Positions 47,004 to 57,105 of a DNA stretch of 64,000 nucleotides are shown piece by piece. This DNA is from Exiguobacterium chiriqhucha RW-2. Its GTDB lineage: Bacteria > Bacillota > Bacilli > Exiguobacteriales > Exiguobacteriaceae. The stretch lies in assembly GCF_000416965.1 (NCBI RefSeq), contig NZ_ATCL01000022.1, forward strand, positions 1-64,000, read 5' to 3'. Each line of letters starts with the position of its first letter. Position 1 is the stretch's first letter. Made by a program: the position numbers and the translations under genes. The notes below the pieces were generated by a model. It ran no database searches. It was not told where the DNA came from and worked only from the letters and a program-made list of their open reading frames with translations.

Positions 47004-48449
47004 TTATTTATGGGCTTTACTAACTTTTAGTTTTTTACCTTTAATCGGTGTCGATTCCATCGCCTGAAGGACGAGTGAGCCTTTGCCGTTCAAAATGTCG
47101 ACGTACGTCATCTGATCATTAATTGTGATGATGCCGATGTCGTCTGCTGTCACACCAGGAATTTTGGCAATCGTACCGACGAAGTCGATGGCGCGGAGTT
47201 TTTTCTTCTTCCCGCCGCTGAAGTGAAGCTTCATGATGTCTTGGTTGATCCGGGCCGTCTTGTTGTTGCGAACGACACGTCGACCGCTCAACTTCTCTTC
47301 GAATGCGGCTTGGTTGCGCGCGACTTCTCTTTCAGTCGGTGCATCCATCTCCGGGATATCGAACTTGATGAATGCTTCGATGGCGCGAACGAACTTGCCT
47401 TCATGCGGCGTCGCGAACGTGATCGCTTTTCCGGCGTTGCCAGCACGGCCTGTGCGTCCGGTCCGGTGCACGTAGCTCTCTTTTTCCATCGGCACGTCAT
47501 AGTTGATGACGAGGTTGACGTTATCGACGTCGATTCCACGTGCTGCGACGTCGGTCGCGACGAGATAACGGAAATTGCCCATCTTGAACCCTTCCATGAC
47601 GGCGAAACGGTCTTCTTGCTCGAGGCCACCGTGGAGGCGTTCGCACGAGTAACCGGCTTGATCGAGCTCGGTGTAAACCGTGTCGACATGTTCTTTCGTC
47701 CGACAGAAGATGAGGCAGCTGTCCGGATTCTCGACGACGGTCACATCTTTCAGCACGGCGAGCTTGTCTTCTCGGCGCACTTCAATCAAGCCGTGTTCGA
47801 TCGTCGAAGCGGTGACACCGCTCGATTCGATGGCGACGCGGATTGGTTCGTTCATGTGCTTCTGGCACAGGCGCTCGATATCGTTCGGGAACGTTGCCGA
47901 GAACACCATCGTCACACGGTCGCGTGGCAATTCTTGGAGGATCGCCTCGACGTCAGCGAGGAAGCCACGGTTCAACATCTCGTCGGCCTCATCGATAATC
48001 AAGTAATCGATTTTATCGAGAACGAGTGTCTCACGTTCGATGTGGTCCATGACGCGTCCCGGTGTCCCGACGACGATGTGCGTCTTCTGCTTCAATTCTT
48101 CACGTTGTTTCGAGAACGGTTCTTTCCCGTAGACGGCGGTCGCCTTGATACGTTTGAAACGACCGATGTTTGTCATATCCTCACGGACTTGGACGGCGAG
48201 TTCGCGCGTCGGTGTGAGAATCAGCACTTGCGGCTTGTTCTCTTCCCATTCGATGAGTTCTGTGACCGGGATACCGAACGCTGCGGTCTTTCCGCTACCG
48301 GTTTGGGCTTTGACGACCAAGTCTTGACGCTCGAGTGCGAGCGGGATGACTTTCTGTTGGACTTCAGTCGGTGATTCGTATTTCATGATGCCGAGCGCGC
48401 GTTGGATGTCTTCGCTCAGGCGATAGTCTGAAAAGCGTGGTTGATTCAT
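47004..48449 (-). CDS. dbpA: DEAD-box RNA helicase DbpA (YxiN)
   Basis: An ATP-dependent RNA helicase for 23S rRNA maturation, 481 residues, close to YxiN (479). Motif I is [10 protein letters not shown] is DEAD, III is SAT, VI is [10 protein letters not shown]. The C-terminal RNA-binding domain ([39 protein letters not shown]) is the DbpA type that recognises hairpin 92 of 23S rRNA. AGAGG precedes the ATG. A long open frame on the opposite strand is only a shadow. Confidence 0.94.
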   Translation of the reverse strand: MNQPRFSDYRLSEDIQRALGIMKYESPTEVQQKVIPLALERQDLVVKAQTGSGKTAAFGIPVTELIEWEENKPQVLILTPTRELAVQVREDMTNIGRFKRIKATAVYGKEPFSKQREELKQKTHIVVGTPGRVMDHIERETLVLDKIDYLIIDEADEMLNRGFLADVEAILQELPRDRVTMVFSATFPNDIERLCQKHMNEPIRVAIESSGVTASTIEHGLIEVRREDKLAVLKDVTVVENPDSCLIFCRTKEHVDTVYTELDQAGYSCERLHGGLEQEDRFAVMEGFKMGNFRYLVATDVAARGIDVDNVNLVINYDVPMEKESYVHRTGRTGRAGNAGKAITFATPHEGKFVRAIEAFIKFDIPEMDAPTEREVARNQAAFEEKLSGRRVVRNNKTARINQDIMKLHFSGGKKKKLRAIDFVGTIAKIPGVTADDIGIITINDQMTYVDILNGKGSLVLQAMESTPIKGKKLKVSKAHK

Positions 48450-48548
48450 AGGTTTACCTCTTTTTCGTGTAAGAAACTTCTATTCGAGAAATTTTCATTA
48501 GCAATTTGGATTACGCTTCATTATACACGAAACGAAGCGGTTCGTCGT

Positions 48549-49688
48549 TCATGCACGAAAACGGTCAAGACGAAAGCCGCTCAAATCGAACGGTGTCTGT
48601 CCGTCTAGCGTGAGCTGGCTCAACACTTCGCCCATGACACTGCCGAACTTGAAGCCGTGACCGGAGAAGCCGCAGGCGATGAGCACGTTAGAGTGCTCGG
48701 GATGAAAATCGACGATGAAATCATGATCATCCGACATCGTGTACAGGCACGTCTTCGCTTGATTTAAGTGGCCGTTCGCCTCTGGCATATAGGTCGCGAG
48801 AAACTGGCGCAAGTCGCCTTCATCTGACTCGAAGTGCCCAAAGTTTTGCGTATGTAGGTTCGGGTCGATGGCCTGACCGCCGTCGGTCCGTCCGACTTTG
48901 AGCCCGGCCCTGTCAAGACTTGGGAAACCGTAGAACATCCGGTCACCGTCCTCGACGAAGAACGACGGGAGCGTCGCGTCTGAATAGAGTGTCTCGTCCG
49001 CATCGAACCAGCCGACGACTTTCCGGGTCGGTGCGAGCGGGAGCGATAGGTCGGGGAGCAGTTGTTTCGCCCAGGCGCCGACTGTGACAATCACTTTCTT
49101 GGCGTAAAACGTCGCCTCGGACGTGACGAGGGTGACCCCGTCCGAATTGAAATCGAGCGACTTGACGGGCGTGTTCATCACGAGCTCGGCGCCATTCGCG
49201 ACGGCTCGTTCGCGATACGCTCGAATCGCGTTCTCGCTGTAGAGCAGTCCTGACTCGGTCTCATAGCAACCGATATAGTCGTCTGGAATCGAGAGTCCGG
49301 GCCAACGTGTCTCGATGTCTCGTTTAGACAAACGCTGGAGCGGCAAGTCATACTTTTCGGCCGAGGCAATCGTCTCACCGAGAAACGCCGAATCGCGTGG
49401 CCCGATACCGAGGACGCCTGTTTTCTTGAAAATCGGATACTGCGACGTACGGTCGAGATCTTCCCATAGCGCTTGGGCCCGTTTGACGAGTGAGACATAG
49501 GCGCGACCTTCCCCGTAAGCGTGGCGAATCATCCGGGTGTCCCCGTGATGGCTACCTTTGTTATGAGGCGGGTCGAACGCATCGATGACGAGCGTATGGG
49601 CACCGCGTTCCGTTAAAAACGAGGCAGCTGACATGCCCATCGTGCCGGCGCCGATGACGGCGACGTCATATCGTACTGATTGTGACAT
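48549..49688 (-). CDS. FAD-dependent monomeric sarcosine/N-methyl amino acid oxidase
   Basis: Oxidises an N-methyl amino acid with release of formaldehyde and hydrogen peroxide. It has 379 residues. The FAD-binding motif is VAVIGAGTMGMSAASFL at the N-terminus; the cysteine of KTCLYTMSDDHDFIVD corresponds to the residue that binds flavin covalently in monomeric sarcosine oxidase, and ACGFSGHGFKF is the conserved C-terminal block. Sarcosine versus N-methyltryptophan specificity cannot be told. It stands alone, with AAAGG before the ATG. Confidence 0.88.
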   Translation of the reverse strand: MSQSVRYDVAVIGAGTMGMSAASFLTERGAHTLVIDAFDPPHNKGSHHGDTRMIRHAYGEGRAYVSLVKRAQALWEDLDRTSQYPIFKKTGVLGIGPRDSAFLGETIASAEKYDLPLQRLSKRDIETRWPGLSIPDDYIGCYETESGLLYSENAIRAYRERAVANGAELVMNTPVKSLDFNSDGVTLVTSEATFYAKKVIVTVGAWAKQLLPDLSLPLAPTRKVVGWFDADETLYSDATLPSFFVEDGDRMFYGFPSLDRAGLKVGRTDGGQAIDPNLHTQNFGHFESDEGDLRQFLATYMPEANGHLNQAKTCLYTMSDDHDFIVDFHPEHSNVLIACGFSGHGFKFGSVMGEVLSQLTLDGQTPFDLSGFRLDRFRA

Positions 49689-49842
49689 ATGGACATCGAT
49701 CCTTTCTACTGGAGCATTAGTAGAATGGTATGGAAAAGCTGGATAATTGTCAATTTTTTCTTGTTGAGTAGGACGAATCAGTAAGGAATCAGGGAATTGA
49801 ATCTACGTGTCAATTTTGCCTATGGAAAGGGGACTACATATC

Positions 49843-50922
49843 ATGTTGAATTCACGTGAGACGTATCGTGTATTGTCAGAACAACTCGAGACAGCTCGAC
49901 AAGTCCACACAATAGACCGTGTCGAGACAATCATCAAACCGATTCCCGACTCGGATGTCAGCGGGGATTTGGACCCGCGCGTCCTGGCCGTCATCCAAGG
50001 CTATGCCGCATCCGAGCCGGAGACGTCATTCGACTTGGCATCGGCCCGTGCCAGCATGGGTTGGCCGAACCAGGACATGACGACGACGGACATCACGACA
50101 AATCATGTTATGATTCCGAGCGCTGACGGTGACATCCCGGCGCGTCTCTATCGACCGCGCACCGAAGAGACGTTACCGGCCATCCTGTTCTTTCACGGTG
50201 GCGGTTTCTTTGGAGGGACGCTCGATACGGTCGAGAACCCGTGTAAACTGCTCGCGGAGAAAGCGAACGCTCTCGTCGTCTCGGTCGATTACCGGCTCGC
50301 GCCGGAGCATCCGTTTCCAGCCGGATTGAACGACTGCTTCCGAGCCGTTGAATGGGTATACGACCAGGCCGACGAGCTGAATGTACGGAACGAACGAATC
50401 GCCGTCGCCGGCGACAGTGCCGGCGGCAACTTGGCGACGGCCTGTTGTCTGCTCGACCGCGCCAAACAGCTGAATCGGATTAACTATCAAGCGCTCGTCT
50501 ATCCGGTCGTCAATCTAGGCTCGATCCCGACAGACGATTACGAATGGAAACTCGACGATTATGAGATCAAGCACCACCACGACTTGATTCGTGGCGTCGT
50601 CATGGCGCTCGGTGATTCGGACGGTTTGCTCAACCATGTGTACTTACAGGGCAAGGCCGAACTGACCGACCCGCTCGTCTCCCCGTTGTTCGCGGATGAT
50701 GTGACCGGCCTTCCGCCAGCGCTCATCATCACGGCCGAATATGATTACCTTCGTCTCGAAGGCGAGGCGTACGCGCATAAACTCGCACGCGACGGTGTAC
50801 CGACGCGACTGATTCAATACCGCGGGATGGACCACGCCTTTATGGACAAGCTCGGTGACTACCCGCAAGCCGAAGACTGCATGATTGAAATCGCAAATGG
50901 AATGAAGGAGATGACACGATGA
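49843..50922 (+). CDS. Alpha/beta hydrolase, HSL-family esterase
   Basis: A carboxylesterase of the hormone-sensitive-lipase group, 359 residues. The oxyanion motif is FFHGGGFFGGT, the nucleophile Ser is in GDSAGGN, and the acid/base pair is the D of ITAEYDYLR and the H of MDHAF. The ATG at 49843 follows GGAAAGGGGA by 10 nt. The preceding 153-bp gap contains two GTCAATTTT repeats of unknown meaning. The stop overlaps the GH3 start (ATGA). The pair may deacylate and deglycosylate plant-type substrates. Confidence 0.9.
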   Translation: MLNSRETYRVLSEQLETARQVHTIDRVETIIKPIPDSDVSGDLDPRVLAVIQGYAASEPETSFDLASARASMGWPNQDMTTTDITTNHVMIPSADGDIPARLYRPRTEETLPAILFFHGGGFFGGTLDTVENPCKLLAEKANALVVSVDYRLAPEHPFPAGLNDCFRAVEWVYDQADELNVRNERIAVAGDSAGGNLATACCLLDRAKQLNRINYQALVYPVVNLGSIPTDDYEWKLDDYEIKHHHDLIRGVVMALGDSDGLLNHVYLQGKAELTDPLVSPLFADDVTGLPPALIITAEYDYLRLEGEAYAHKLARDGVPTRLIQYRGMDHAFMDKLGDYPQAEDCMIEIANGMKEMTR

Positions 50923-53693
50923 AGACTTACACATTGAACTGGGATACATATAAACAATTGGCGCGGACAGCCGTCGCAGAAGGGGCCGTCCTCTTGAAGA
51001 ACGAGCACGCGACGCTTCCGATTCAAGCAGGGACAACCGTTTCTGTGTTCGGACGCAGCCAATTCAACTACTACAAGAGTGGCACGGGGTCAGGCGGGAT
51101 GGTCAACGTCTCGCATGTGACGAGTCCGCTCGAGGCGCTTCAGGCGACCGAAGGGGTTCAATTGAATGCATCGCTTCTTGAGACGTATGAGACGTGGGTC
51201 GAGGCGAACCCGTTCGACCAAGGTGTCGGCTGGGCCGGAGAACCGTGGTCGCAGCCGGAGATGGAAGTGACGGACGAGCTCGTGACAGCGGCGGCTAAGG
51301 CTTCCGACGTGGCACTCATCTTTATCGGACGTACAGCGGGGGAAGACCGTGACAATACGGCTGACCCAGGCAGTTACTTGCTGACGGACATCGAGCAGTC
51401 GCTGATTGAAAAGGTATCAAAAACATTCACGAAGACGGCTGTCGTCTTGAACGTCGGCAATATCATCGACATGGACTGGGCGCACCAGCCGAGCGCGATT
51501 CTTTATACGTGGCAAGGCGGTATGGAAGGCGGAACTGGACTTGTCGACGTCTTGACGGGTGCCGTCACGCCATCTGGAAAGTTGACCGATACGATTGCGA
51601 AATCGATTGAGGACTACCCGTCGACGAAAAACTTCGGACATGCGGACAAAGGCATCTACCAAGAAGACATCTATGTCGGCTACCGTTATTTCGAGACGTT
51701 CGCCAAGGACGCGGTGCTCTATCCGTTCGGCTTCGGCTTGTCATACACGACGTTCACGACCGACGTCGCGACGACGGGCGAACAGGACGGCATGATCACG
51801 GTGACCGTCGATGTGACGAACACGGGCGCCGTTGACGGAAAAGAGGTCGTCCAACTCTACGTCGAGAAGCCGCAAGGCACGCTCGGCAACCCGGCACGTT
51901 CACTCGTCGCCTTCGATAAGACGGACACACTCGCACCGGGGGAACGGGCGACGCTCACACTCAGCATCCCGGCCACGGACTTCGCGAGCTATGACGACAA
52001 CGGCGCGACAGGGCACGTATCAAGCTTCGTTCTCGAGGCCGGGACATACGAGCTTCACCTCGGGACGGACGTCCGTTCGGCGCGACCTGTATTTACGTAT
52101 AATGTAGATTCGCTTCAAGTCATTGAGACGCTCAGCGAGAACATGGCCCCGGTCACTCCGTTCGACCGGATCAAGCCGGTCGTCGGCGAGCATGGCTATT
52201 TGGTCGAGTACGTGCCGACGCCGCTCCGTGCGGTCGATGTCGAGGCACGTTACCTCGTCGAACGTCCGGTCACGCGCGACTACGTCGGTGACAACGGCTT
52301 CACACTGAAGGACGTTTATGCGGGCAAGGTCGAGCTCGATGCGTTCCTCGATCAATTGACGGATGAGGATCTCGCCTGCATCGTCCGGGGACAAGGGATG
52401 AACTCGCCGCGCGTGACGCCGGGGACGGCCGCCGCGTTCGGTGGCGTATCGGACCGCTTGACCGACCTCGGTATCCCAGCGGCATGTTGCGCGGACGGCC
52501 CGTCCGGCATCCGGATGGACATCGGGACGAAGGCGTTCGCCCTTCCGAACGGGACGCTCCTCGCCTCGACGTTCAACGTCGAATTGGTGGAAGACCTGTT
52601 CGAGATGACCGGACTCGAGATGCGGAAAAATCGTGTTGATACGCTCCTCGGACCTGGGATGAACATCCACCGCAACCCGCTCAACGGACGGAACTTCGAG
52701 TACTTCTCGGAAGATCCGCACGTGACCGGCAAGATGGCGATCGCTCAATTGAACGGGATGCATCGCGTCGGTGTGACGGGAACGCTCAAACACTTCAGCG
52801 CCAACAACCAAGAGGCGCACCGTCACGATATCGACTCGATCGTTTCGGAGCGGGCGCTGCGTGAAATTTACTTGAAAGGGTTTGAGATGGCCGTCAAAGA
52901 AGGCAAGGCGACATCAATCATGACGACGTATGGCGCCGTCAACGGCGTCTGGACGGCCGGGCTCTATGACCAGAACACACGTATCCTCCGGGACGAGTGG
53001 GGCTTTGACGGTATCGTCATGACCGACTGGTGGGCGAAAGTGAACCATCATGAAGACGAGCCGGCGAACCGTCAGAACACGGCGGCGATGGTCCAGTCGC
53101 AGAACGACTTGTATATGGTCGTCGACCGTCCGGACACGAACTCGTTCGATGACAACACGGGCGCGGCGCTCGCGGCCGGGTCGCTCACGCGCGGGGAACT
53201 GCTCCGGAGTGCGGCGAACATCTGTCGTTTCGTCTTGCAGTCACCGGCGATGGAGCGCGAGCTCGGCATTCATGACGGCACAGTCGAAGTGATCGGACTC
53301 GACGAGGAAGCCGGACAAGCCATCGATTTCGATGTGACGTATCGCCACCTCGAAAACGGGGAGAGCGTCAGTTTGAGTGACGCCGACACATCGACGGGGA
53401 ACACGCACGTCTTTGCCGTCTCGGTCGATGAGACGGGCACATACGACGTGACGATCACGGCGAAGTCGGACGCAGGCGAACTCGCCCAGATGCCGGTCAC
53501 GCTGTTCGCCAACAACATCCCGGGCCCGACGTTCACGTTCAACGGGACGGACGGGGAATGGGTGACGCAGACGAAGCAAGTATTTTTCCTGAATCAACAT
53601 AACTACTTGCAGCTCTACTTCGCCCTCGGCGGTCTCGACGTGAAAGACATCACGTTCACGCTCGTCGACTCGTTCAGTATGAAAAATGGATAA
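50919..53693 (+). CDS. GH3 beta-glucosidase with permuted domain order
   Basis: A glycoside hydrolase of family 3, 924 residues, intracellular (no signal peptide). The usual order is catalytic barrel, then C-terminal sandwich, then fibronectin-III-like domain. Here the C-terminal-type domain comes first (VAEGAVLLKNE.., residues 15-260), then the FnIII-like domain (about 280-390), then the barrel (about 460-770), with GRNFEYFSEDPHVTGKMA, the TLKHFSANNQE segment and the nucleophile Asp703 in VMTDWW. A C-terminal beta domain follows. Permuted GH3 enzymes are known in rumen bacteria. It overlaps the esterase by 4 nt. Confidence 0.93.
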   Translation: MKTYTLNWDTYKQLARTAVAEGAVLLKNEHATLPIQAGTTVSVFGRSQFNYYKSGTGSGGMVNVSHVTSPLEALQATEGVQLNASLLETYETWVEANPFDQGVGWAGEPWSQPEMEVTDELVTAAAKASDVALIFIGRTAGEDRDNTADPGSYLLTDIEQSLIEKVSKTFTKTAVVLNVGNIIDMDWAHQPSAILYTWQGGMEGGTGLVDVLTGAVTPSGKLTDTIAKSIEDYPSTKNFGHADKGIYQEDIYVGYRYFETFAKDAVLYPFGFGLSYTTFTTDVATTGEQDGMITVTVDVTNTGAVDGKEVVQLYVEKPQGTLGNPARSLVAFDKTDTLAPGERATLTLSIPATDFASYDDNGATGHVSSFVLEAGTYELHLGTDVRSARPVFTYNVDSLQVIETLSENMAPVTPFDRIKPVVGEHGYLVEYVPTPLRAVDVEARYLVERPVTRDYVGDNGFTLKDVYAGKVELDAFLDQLTDEDLACIVRGQGMNSPRVTPGTAAAFGGVSDRLTDLGIPAACCADGPSGIRMDIGTKAFALPNGTLLASTFNVELVEDLFEMTGLEMRKNRVDTLLGPGMNIHRNPLNGRNFEYFSEDPHVTGKMAIAQLNGMHRVGVTGTLKHFSANNQEAHRHDIDSIVSERALREIYLKGFEMAVKEGKATSIMTTYGAVNGVWTAGLYDQNTRILRDEWGFDGIVMTDWWAKVNHHEDEPANRQNTAAMVQSQNDLYMVVDRPDTNSFDDNTGAALAAGSLTRGELLRSAANICRFVLQSPAMERELGIHDGTVEVIGLDEEAGQAIDFDVTYRHLENGESVSLSDADTSTGNTHVFAVSVDETGTYDVTITAKSDAGELAQMPVTLFANNIPGPTFTFNGTDGEWVTQTKQVFFLNQHNYLQLYFALGGLDVKDITFTLVDSFSMKNG

Positions 53694-53702
53694 CGAAAGA
53701 AT

Positions 53703-53732
53703 CGCCGTCTCGTTTTTGAGACGGCGTTTTCT
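53703..53732 (+). terminator. GH3 terminator
   Basis: CGCCGTCTC (53703-53711) pairs with GAGACGGCG (53718-53726), followed by TTTT. Confidence 0.88.
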
Positions 53733-53846
53733 TGTCTTTACAAAACCTATACAGGATTGACTCGGTGTTGAAAAAGCTTCTTAACAAATTTCCTTTAGTC
53801 TACAAAAGTCTAGAAACGCAATACATATTCGGGAGGGACTAAGGAA

Positions 53847-55214
53847 ATGAAGAAATCCATGAAAAAAGTGATTCCATTGGCGGTCGTGTCGACACTCGCA
53901 CTTGGTGGACTAATCGGGATGCAACAACAGGAGACCGAGGTACAAGCGAAAGACGGCAAGAATGGCAAAGCAAAAAACGTCATCTTCATGATTGGGGACG
54001 GGATGGGCGTACCATATACGACGGCACTCCGTTACATGAACGACACGGAAGGCGTGGACATGCCACAGACGGCATTCGATCCGCATTTGGTCGGCTTGCA
54101 GTCAACGTATCCGGAAGATGAAGAGGAGAACGTGACGGACTCAGCGGCAGCGGCCACGGCGATGAGCGCCGGCGTCAAGACGTATAACAACGCCATCGCA
54201 GTCGATAACGATAAGACGGACGTGAAGACCGTGCTCGAGCAGGCGAAAGAGAACGGCATGTCGACCGGAATCGTCGCCACATCTGAAATCACACACGCGA
54301 CACCGGCTTCATATGGTGCCCATGAAGAAGAGCGCAAGAGTGAGAACGCCATCGCCAACGATTATTATGATGAGTTGATTAACGGTGAACATAAAATCGA
54401 TGTCATGTTGGGCGGCGGGACCGACTTCTTCGAACGCTCGGACCGCAATATCGCGAAACAGTTCCAACAAGATGGATATAGCTATGTAAAATCGGCAGAA
54501 GAGATGAAGCAGGACAAGAATAAACAAGTGCTCGGTCTGTTCGCCGAGGTGGGACTCGACAAGATGATCGACCGGGACGATAGCCAGCCGAGCTTGGCCG
54601 ATATGACGACGTCGGCGCTCGACCGCTTAGAGGACGACGAAGATGGATTCTTCTTAATGGTCGAGGGCAGTCAAATCGACTGGGCCGGTCATGACAACGA
54701 TGTCGTCGGTGCGATGAGTGAGATGAAAGACTTCGAGAATGCGTTCAAAGAAGTCGAGGAATTCGCAAAAGAGAACGGAGAGACGTTGGTCATCGTCACA
54801 GCCGACCACTCGACAGGTGGCTTCTCGATCGGTTCGGACGGGAACTACAACTGGGATGCGGCTCCAATCCAAGCCGCGAAACGAACGCCGGACTTCATGG
54901 CGAAACAAATTGAGTCAGGAAAAGACGTCGAAGCTGTCTTGAACGAATGGATTGACCTTGAGCTGACGGATGCTGAAATCAAATCGGTTCAAACAGCGGC
55001 CGAGACGAAAGACGTGACGAAGATTGACAATGCGATTGAAAAAATCTTCGACACACGCTCAGGAACGGGTTGGACGACAGACGGTCATACCGGGGACGAT
55101 GTGCCGGTCTATGCGTACGGTCCTCAAAAAGAGCAATTCACGGGCATGATTGATAACACGGATCAAGCACAGCGTATTTTTGAGTTGTTGGAGAATCGTG
55201 GGAAAATCAAATAA
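53847..55214 (+). CDS. phoA: Secreted alkaline phosphatase
   Basis: Hydrolyses phosphomonoesters outside the cell to recover phosphate. It has 455 residues, with a signal peptide of about 34 residues ending at VQA. The metal site MIGDGMG, the nucleophile Ser99 in VTDSAAAATA, EGSQIDWAGHDND and ADHSTGG are all present. TTTACA (53737) and TATACA (53748) are 11 bp apart, the spacing of PhoP half-sites, but the evidence for PhoP control is weak. GGGAGGG precedes the start region. Could equally be called phoB by Bacillus naming. Confidence 0.95.
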   Translation: MKKSMKKVIPLAVVSTLALGGLIGMQQQETEVQAKDGKNGKAKNVIFMIGDGMGVPYTTALRYMNDTEGVDMPQTAFDPHLVGLQSTYPEDEEENVTDSAAAATAMSAGVKTYNNAIAVDNDKTDVKTVLEQAKENGMSTGIVATSEITHATPASYGAHEEERKSENAIANDYYDELINGEHKIDVMLGGGTDFFERSDRNIAKQFQQDGYSYVKSAEEMKQDKNKQVLGLFAEVGLDKMIDRDDSQPSLADMTTSALDRLEDDEDGFFLMVEGSQIDWAGHDNDVVGAMSEMKDFENAFKEVEEFAKENGETLVIVTADHSTGGFSIGSDGNYNWDAAPIQAAKRTPDFMAKQIESGKDVEAVLNEWIDLELTDAEIKSVQTAAETKDVTKIDNAIEKIFDTRSGTGWTTDGHTGDDVPVYAYGPQKEQFTGMIDNTDQAQRIFELLENRGKIK

Positions 55215-55231
55215 TAAAATCGGATTTATAG

Positions 55232-55262
55232 ATGACGCGGACAGTTGCCGCGTCGTCTTTTT
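55232..55262 (+). terminator. phoA terminator
   Basis: GATGACGCGG pairs with CCGCGTCGTC around ACAGTTG, followed by TTTTT. Confidence 0.85.
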
Positions 55263-55270
55263 AGTTATAT

Positions 55271-55714
55271 TTAGCTTGTATGTAGCACTTTGATTGCGTG
55301 TCGCAACGTCTCGACGTCCTCGTTTCTCCAGCCGAGTCGATCCACGGCATTGATGAACTGACGTGTCGCTTTGATGAGGGCATCTTTCAATTCCTCAAGC
55401 GATACAGTCCCCATAGGCGTCTTAGCATGACCATCATCTACAAAGGTGAGCTCAACTTCTGTGGCGGTCACCCTTTTAGCGGTTATCCGGATCGGGCCTT
55501 CCATGAATTGAAACGAGTATGTCTCATACAACGGTGCGAATAAGAGGGCACGGCAACTGTCGACCCACCATTTCAAGACGATGGCGACGAAATCAGACCA
55601 TCCTTGTCCCGGGAAATAATTATGAAAGTCCAGAACGAAGGCGATATTACCGACGACGTGGTCGGAACAAGTCAACGAGTCGAGGTCGATGTCGATTGAA
55701 AGATGTGGGGGCAT
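55271..55714 (-). CDS. Unknown 147-residue protein
   Basis: Not recognised. A soluble 147-residue protein beginning MPPHLSIDIDLDSLTC, with aromatic-rich motifs (FHNYFPGQGWSDFVAIVLKWWVD) and a C-terminal helical half (EELKDALIKATRQFINAVDRLGWRNEDVETL). GGAGGTGA precedes the ATG. It is on the lagging strand, alone between phoA and the HAD gene. The general look recalls small immunity-type proteins, but no toxin gene is adjacent, so this is only an impression. Confidence 0.65.
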   Translation of the reverse strand: MPPHLSIDIDLDSLTCSDHVVGNIAFVLDFHNYFPGQGWSDFVAIVLKWWVDSCRALLFAPLYETYSFQFMEGPIRITAKRVTATEVELTFVDDGHAKTPMGTVSLEELKDALIKATRQFINAVDRLGWRNEDVETLRHAIKVLHTS

Positions 55715-55864
55715 CTAGTGCTCACCTCCATAAAAATTGGTCATGCCTAGCATACCAAAGAATCTCTCGACCGATTTGACTGGATAAAAAAGTAAGTGTG
55801 TGGTGGGCAAAGAATCGTATGATAGAGAGAAACAATAGTTTCGATTCACGAAGGGGGATTCAGA

Positions 55865-56530
55865 ATGCAGAAAGCGATTATTTTTGATATGGATGGAACG
55901 TTATTTCGGACGGAGACGATTTTAGAACGAGCACTCGATGAAGCGTTTGAACGGTTACGGAGCGAGGGACAATGGAAAGGTGCGACACCGATTGATACGT
56001 ATCGCAACATCATGGGGGTGCCGTTGCCTGTCGTTTGGGAGACGTTACTCCCGCACCATGAGACGGCAGTGCGAGAGGCGACAGATGCCTACTTCCTGAC
56101 GCGTTTGGTCGAGAACATTAAGAGCGGGAACGGAGCTTTGTATCCGGGCGTGACAGAGCTCTTGGAGCAACTGAGCGCCATGGGGTACACAATATTCATC
56201 GCGAGCAACGGCCTCATCCCGTACTTGGAGGCGATTGTATCGCACTATGGCCTGCACGACTGGATTACGTCAACGTACAGCATCGAGCACATCAAAACGT
56301 TGGATAAAAGTGATTTGGTCGCTCACATCGTGACAACCTATAACATTCAAGACGGTTTCGTCGTCGGTGATCGTCTTTCAGACATTTTGGCGGCCAAAGC
56401 GAATGATCTCGTTGCAATCGGGTGTCGGTTCGATTTTTCTCAAGACGACGAGCTGCGACAAGCCGATCATATCATTGATGGATTGGCAGAGATTCCAGAC
56501 ATTCTTGCCACGCGTCACGTATCTCGGTGA
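55865..56530 (+). CDS. HAD-family phosphatase
   Basis: A haloacid-dehalogenase-like hydrolase, 221 residues, of the phosphoglycolate phosphatase-like subgroup. Motif I is FDMDGTLF near the start, motif II is FIASNG, motif III Lys is in HIKTLDKSD, and motif IV is VVGDRLSDILAA. The substrate is not determined. GAAGGGGGA precedes the ATG. It may be expressed alone or with the LURP-one gene 68 nt downstream. Confidence 0.87.
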   Translation: MQKAIIFDMDGTLFRTETILERALDEAFERLRSEGQWKGATPIDTYRNIMGVPLPVVWETLLPHHETAVREATDAYFLTRLVENIKSGNGALYPGVTELLEQLSAMGYTIFIASNGLIPYLEAIVSHYGLHDWITSTYSIEHIKTLDKSDLVAHIVTTYNIQDGFVVGDRLSDILAAKANDLVAIGCRFDFSQDDELRQADHIIDGLAEIPDILATRHVSR

Positions 56531-56597
56531 ACGAATCTGAATCATTTTCGGGTATTGTCTCGTATAGAAGGAACAATACCTAAGTGGAGGGATGACA

Positions 56598-57092
56598 ATG
56601 AACACGCTCTACATGAAACAGAAAGTATTTAGCTTGCGCGGGCGCTTCACCATCAAGGACGCGGATGAGAACGATTTGTATTTCGTCGAAGGGAGCTTTA
56701 TGAAGCTACCGAAGTCGTTCACGATTTCAGACAAAGAAGGTCACGAGATTACGACAATCACGAAAAAGACGTTCAGTTTCTTGCCGAAGTTCTATGTTGA
56801 TGTCGAAGGCCAAGAGACGGTCACGATTTCGAAAGAGTTTACGTTATTCAAGCCGCGATATACGATTGATGCGGCCGGAATCGATGTGCAAGGCAACTGG
56901 TGGGACATGGACTTCCAAGTGATGCAGAACGGTCAAGTCATCGGCAGCGTCCAAAAGAAATGGCTATCATGGGGCGATAGTTACGAGATTCAAGTGATGG
57001 ACGAGACAATGGAGCACATGCTCATCTCAATCGTCGTCGCAATCGATTGTGCGAAGGCAGACCAAGCTGCAGGTGCTAGCGCGGCAACATAA
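56598..57092 (+). CDS. LURP-one-related (YxjI-like) protein
   Basis: A 164-residue protein of the LURP-one/Tubby-like beta-barrel fold. It begins MNTLYMKQKVFSLRGRFTIKDADENDLYFVEGSF, the typical opening, and has repeated beta-strand units (KTFSFLPKFYVDVEG, FKPRYTIDAAGIDVQGNWWDMDF). The ATG at 56598 lies 7 nt after GGAGG; an ATG 6 nt earlier is too close. It is followed 13 nt later by the first Nudix gene. Function unknown; the fold may bind lipid or protein. Confidence 0.85.
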   Translation: MNTLYMKQKVFSLRGRFTIKDADENDLYFVEGSFMKLPKSFTISDKEGHEITTITKKTFSFLPKFYVDVEGQETVTISKEFTLFKPRYTIDAAGIDVQGNWWDMDFQVMQNGQVIGSVQKKWLSWGDSYEIQVMDETMEHMLISIVVAIDCAKADQAAGASAAT

Positions 57093-57105
57093 AGGGGATG
57101 GAACG

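Noticed and set aside
47223-48374. Long open frame (383 residues) on the plus strand opposite dbpA
   Set aside because: It mirrors a clear DEAD-box gene, has no ribosome site and no recognisable domain; a codon-usage shadow.
52020-52826. 268-residue open frame opposite the GH3 gene
   Set aside because: Arg/Val-rich shadow of a well-supported GH3 barrel; no start signals.
53737-53804. PhoP binding repeats upstream of phoA
   Set aside because: TTTACA and TATACA are 11 bp apart, but the other candidate hexamers (53781, 53799) are out of register, so a PhoP box array is not supported.
55604-55617. Second Noc-type site TTGTCCCGGGAAAT
   Set aside because: Two mismatches to the 14-bp consensus and located inside a coding region; not strong enough to list as a feature.
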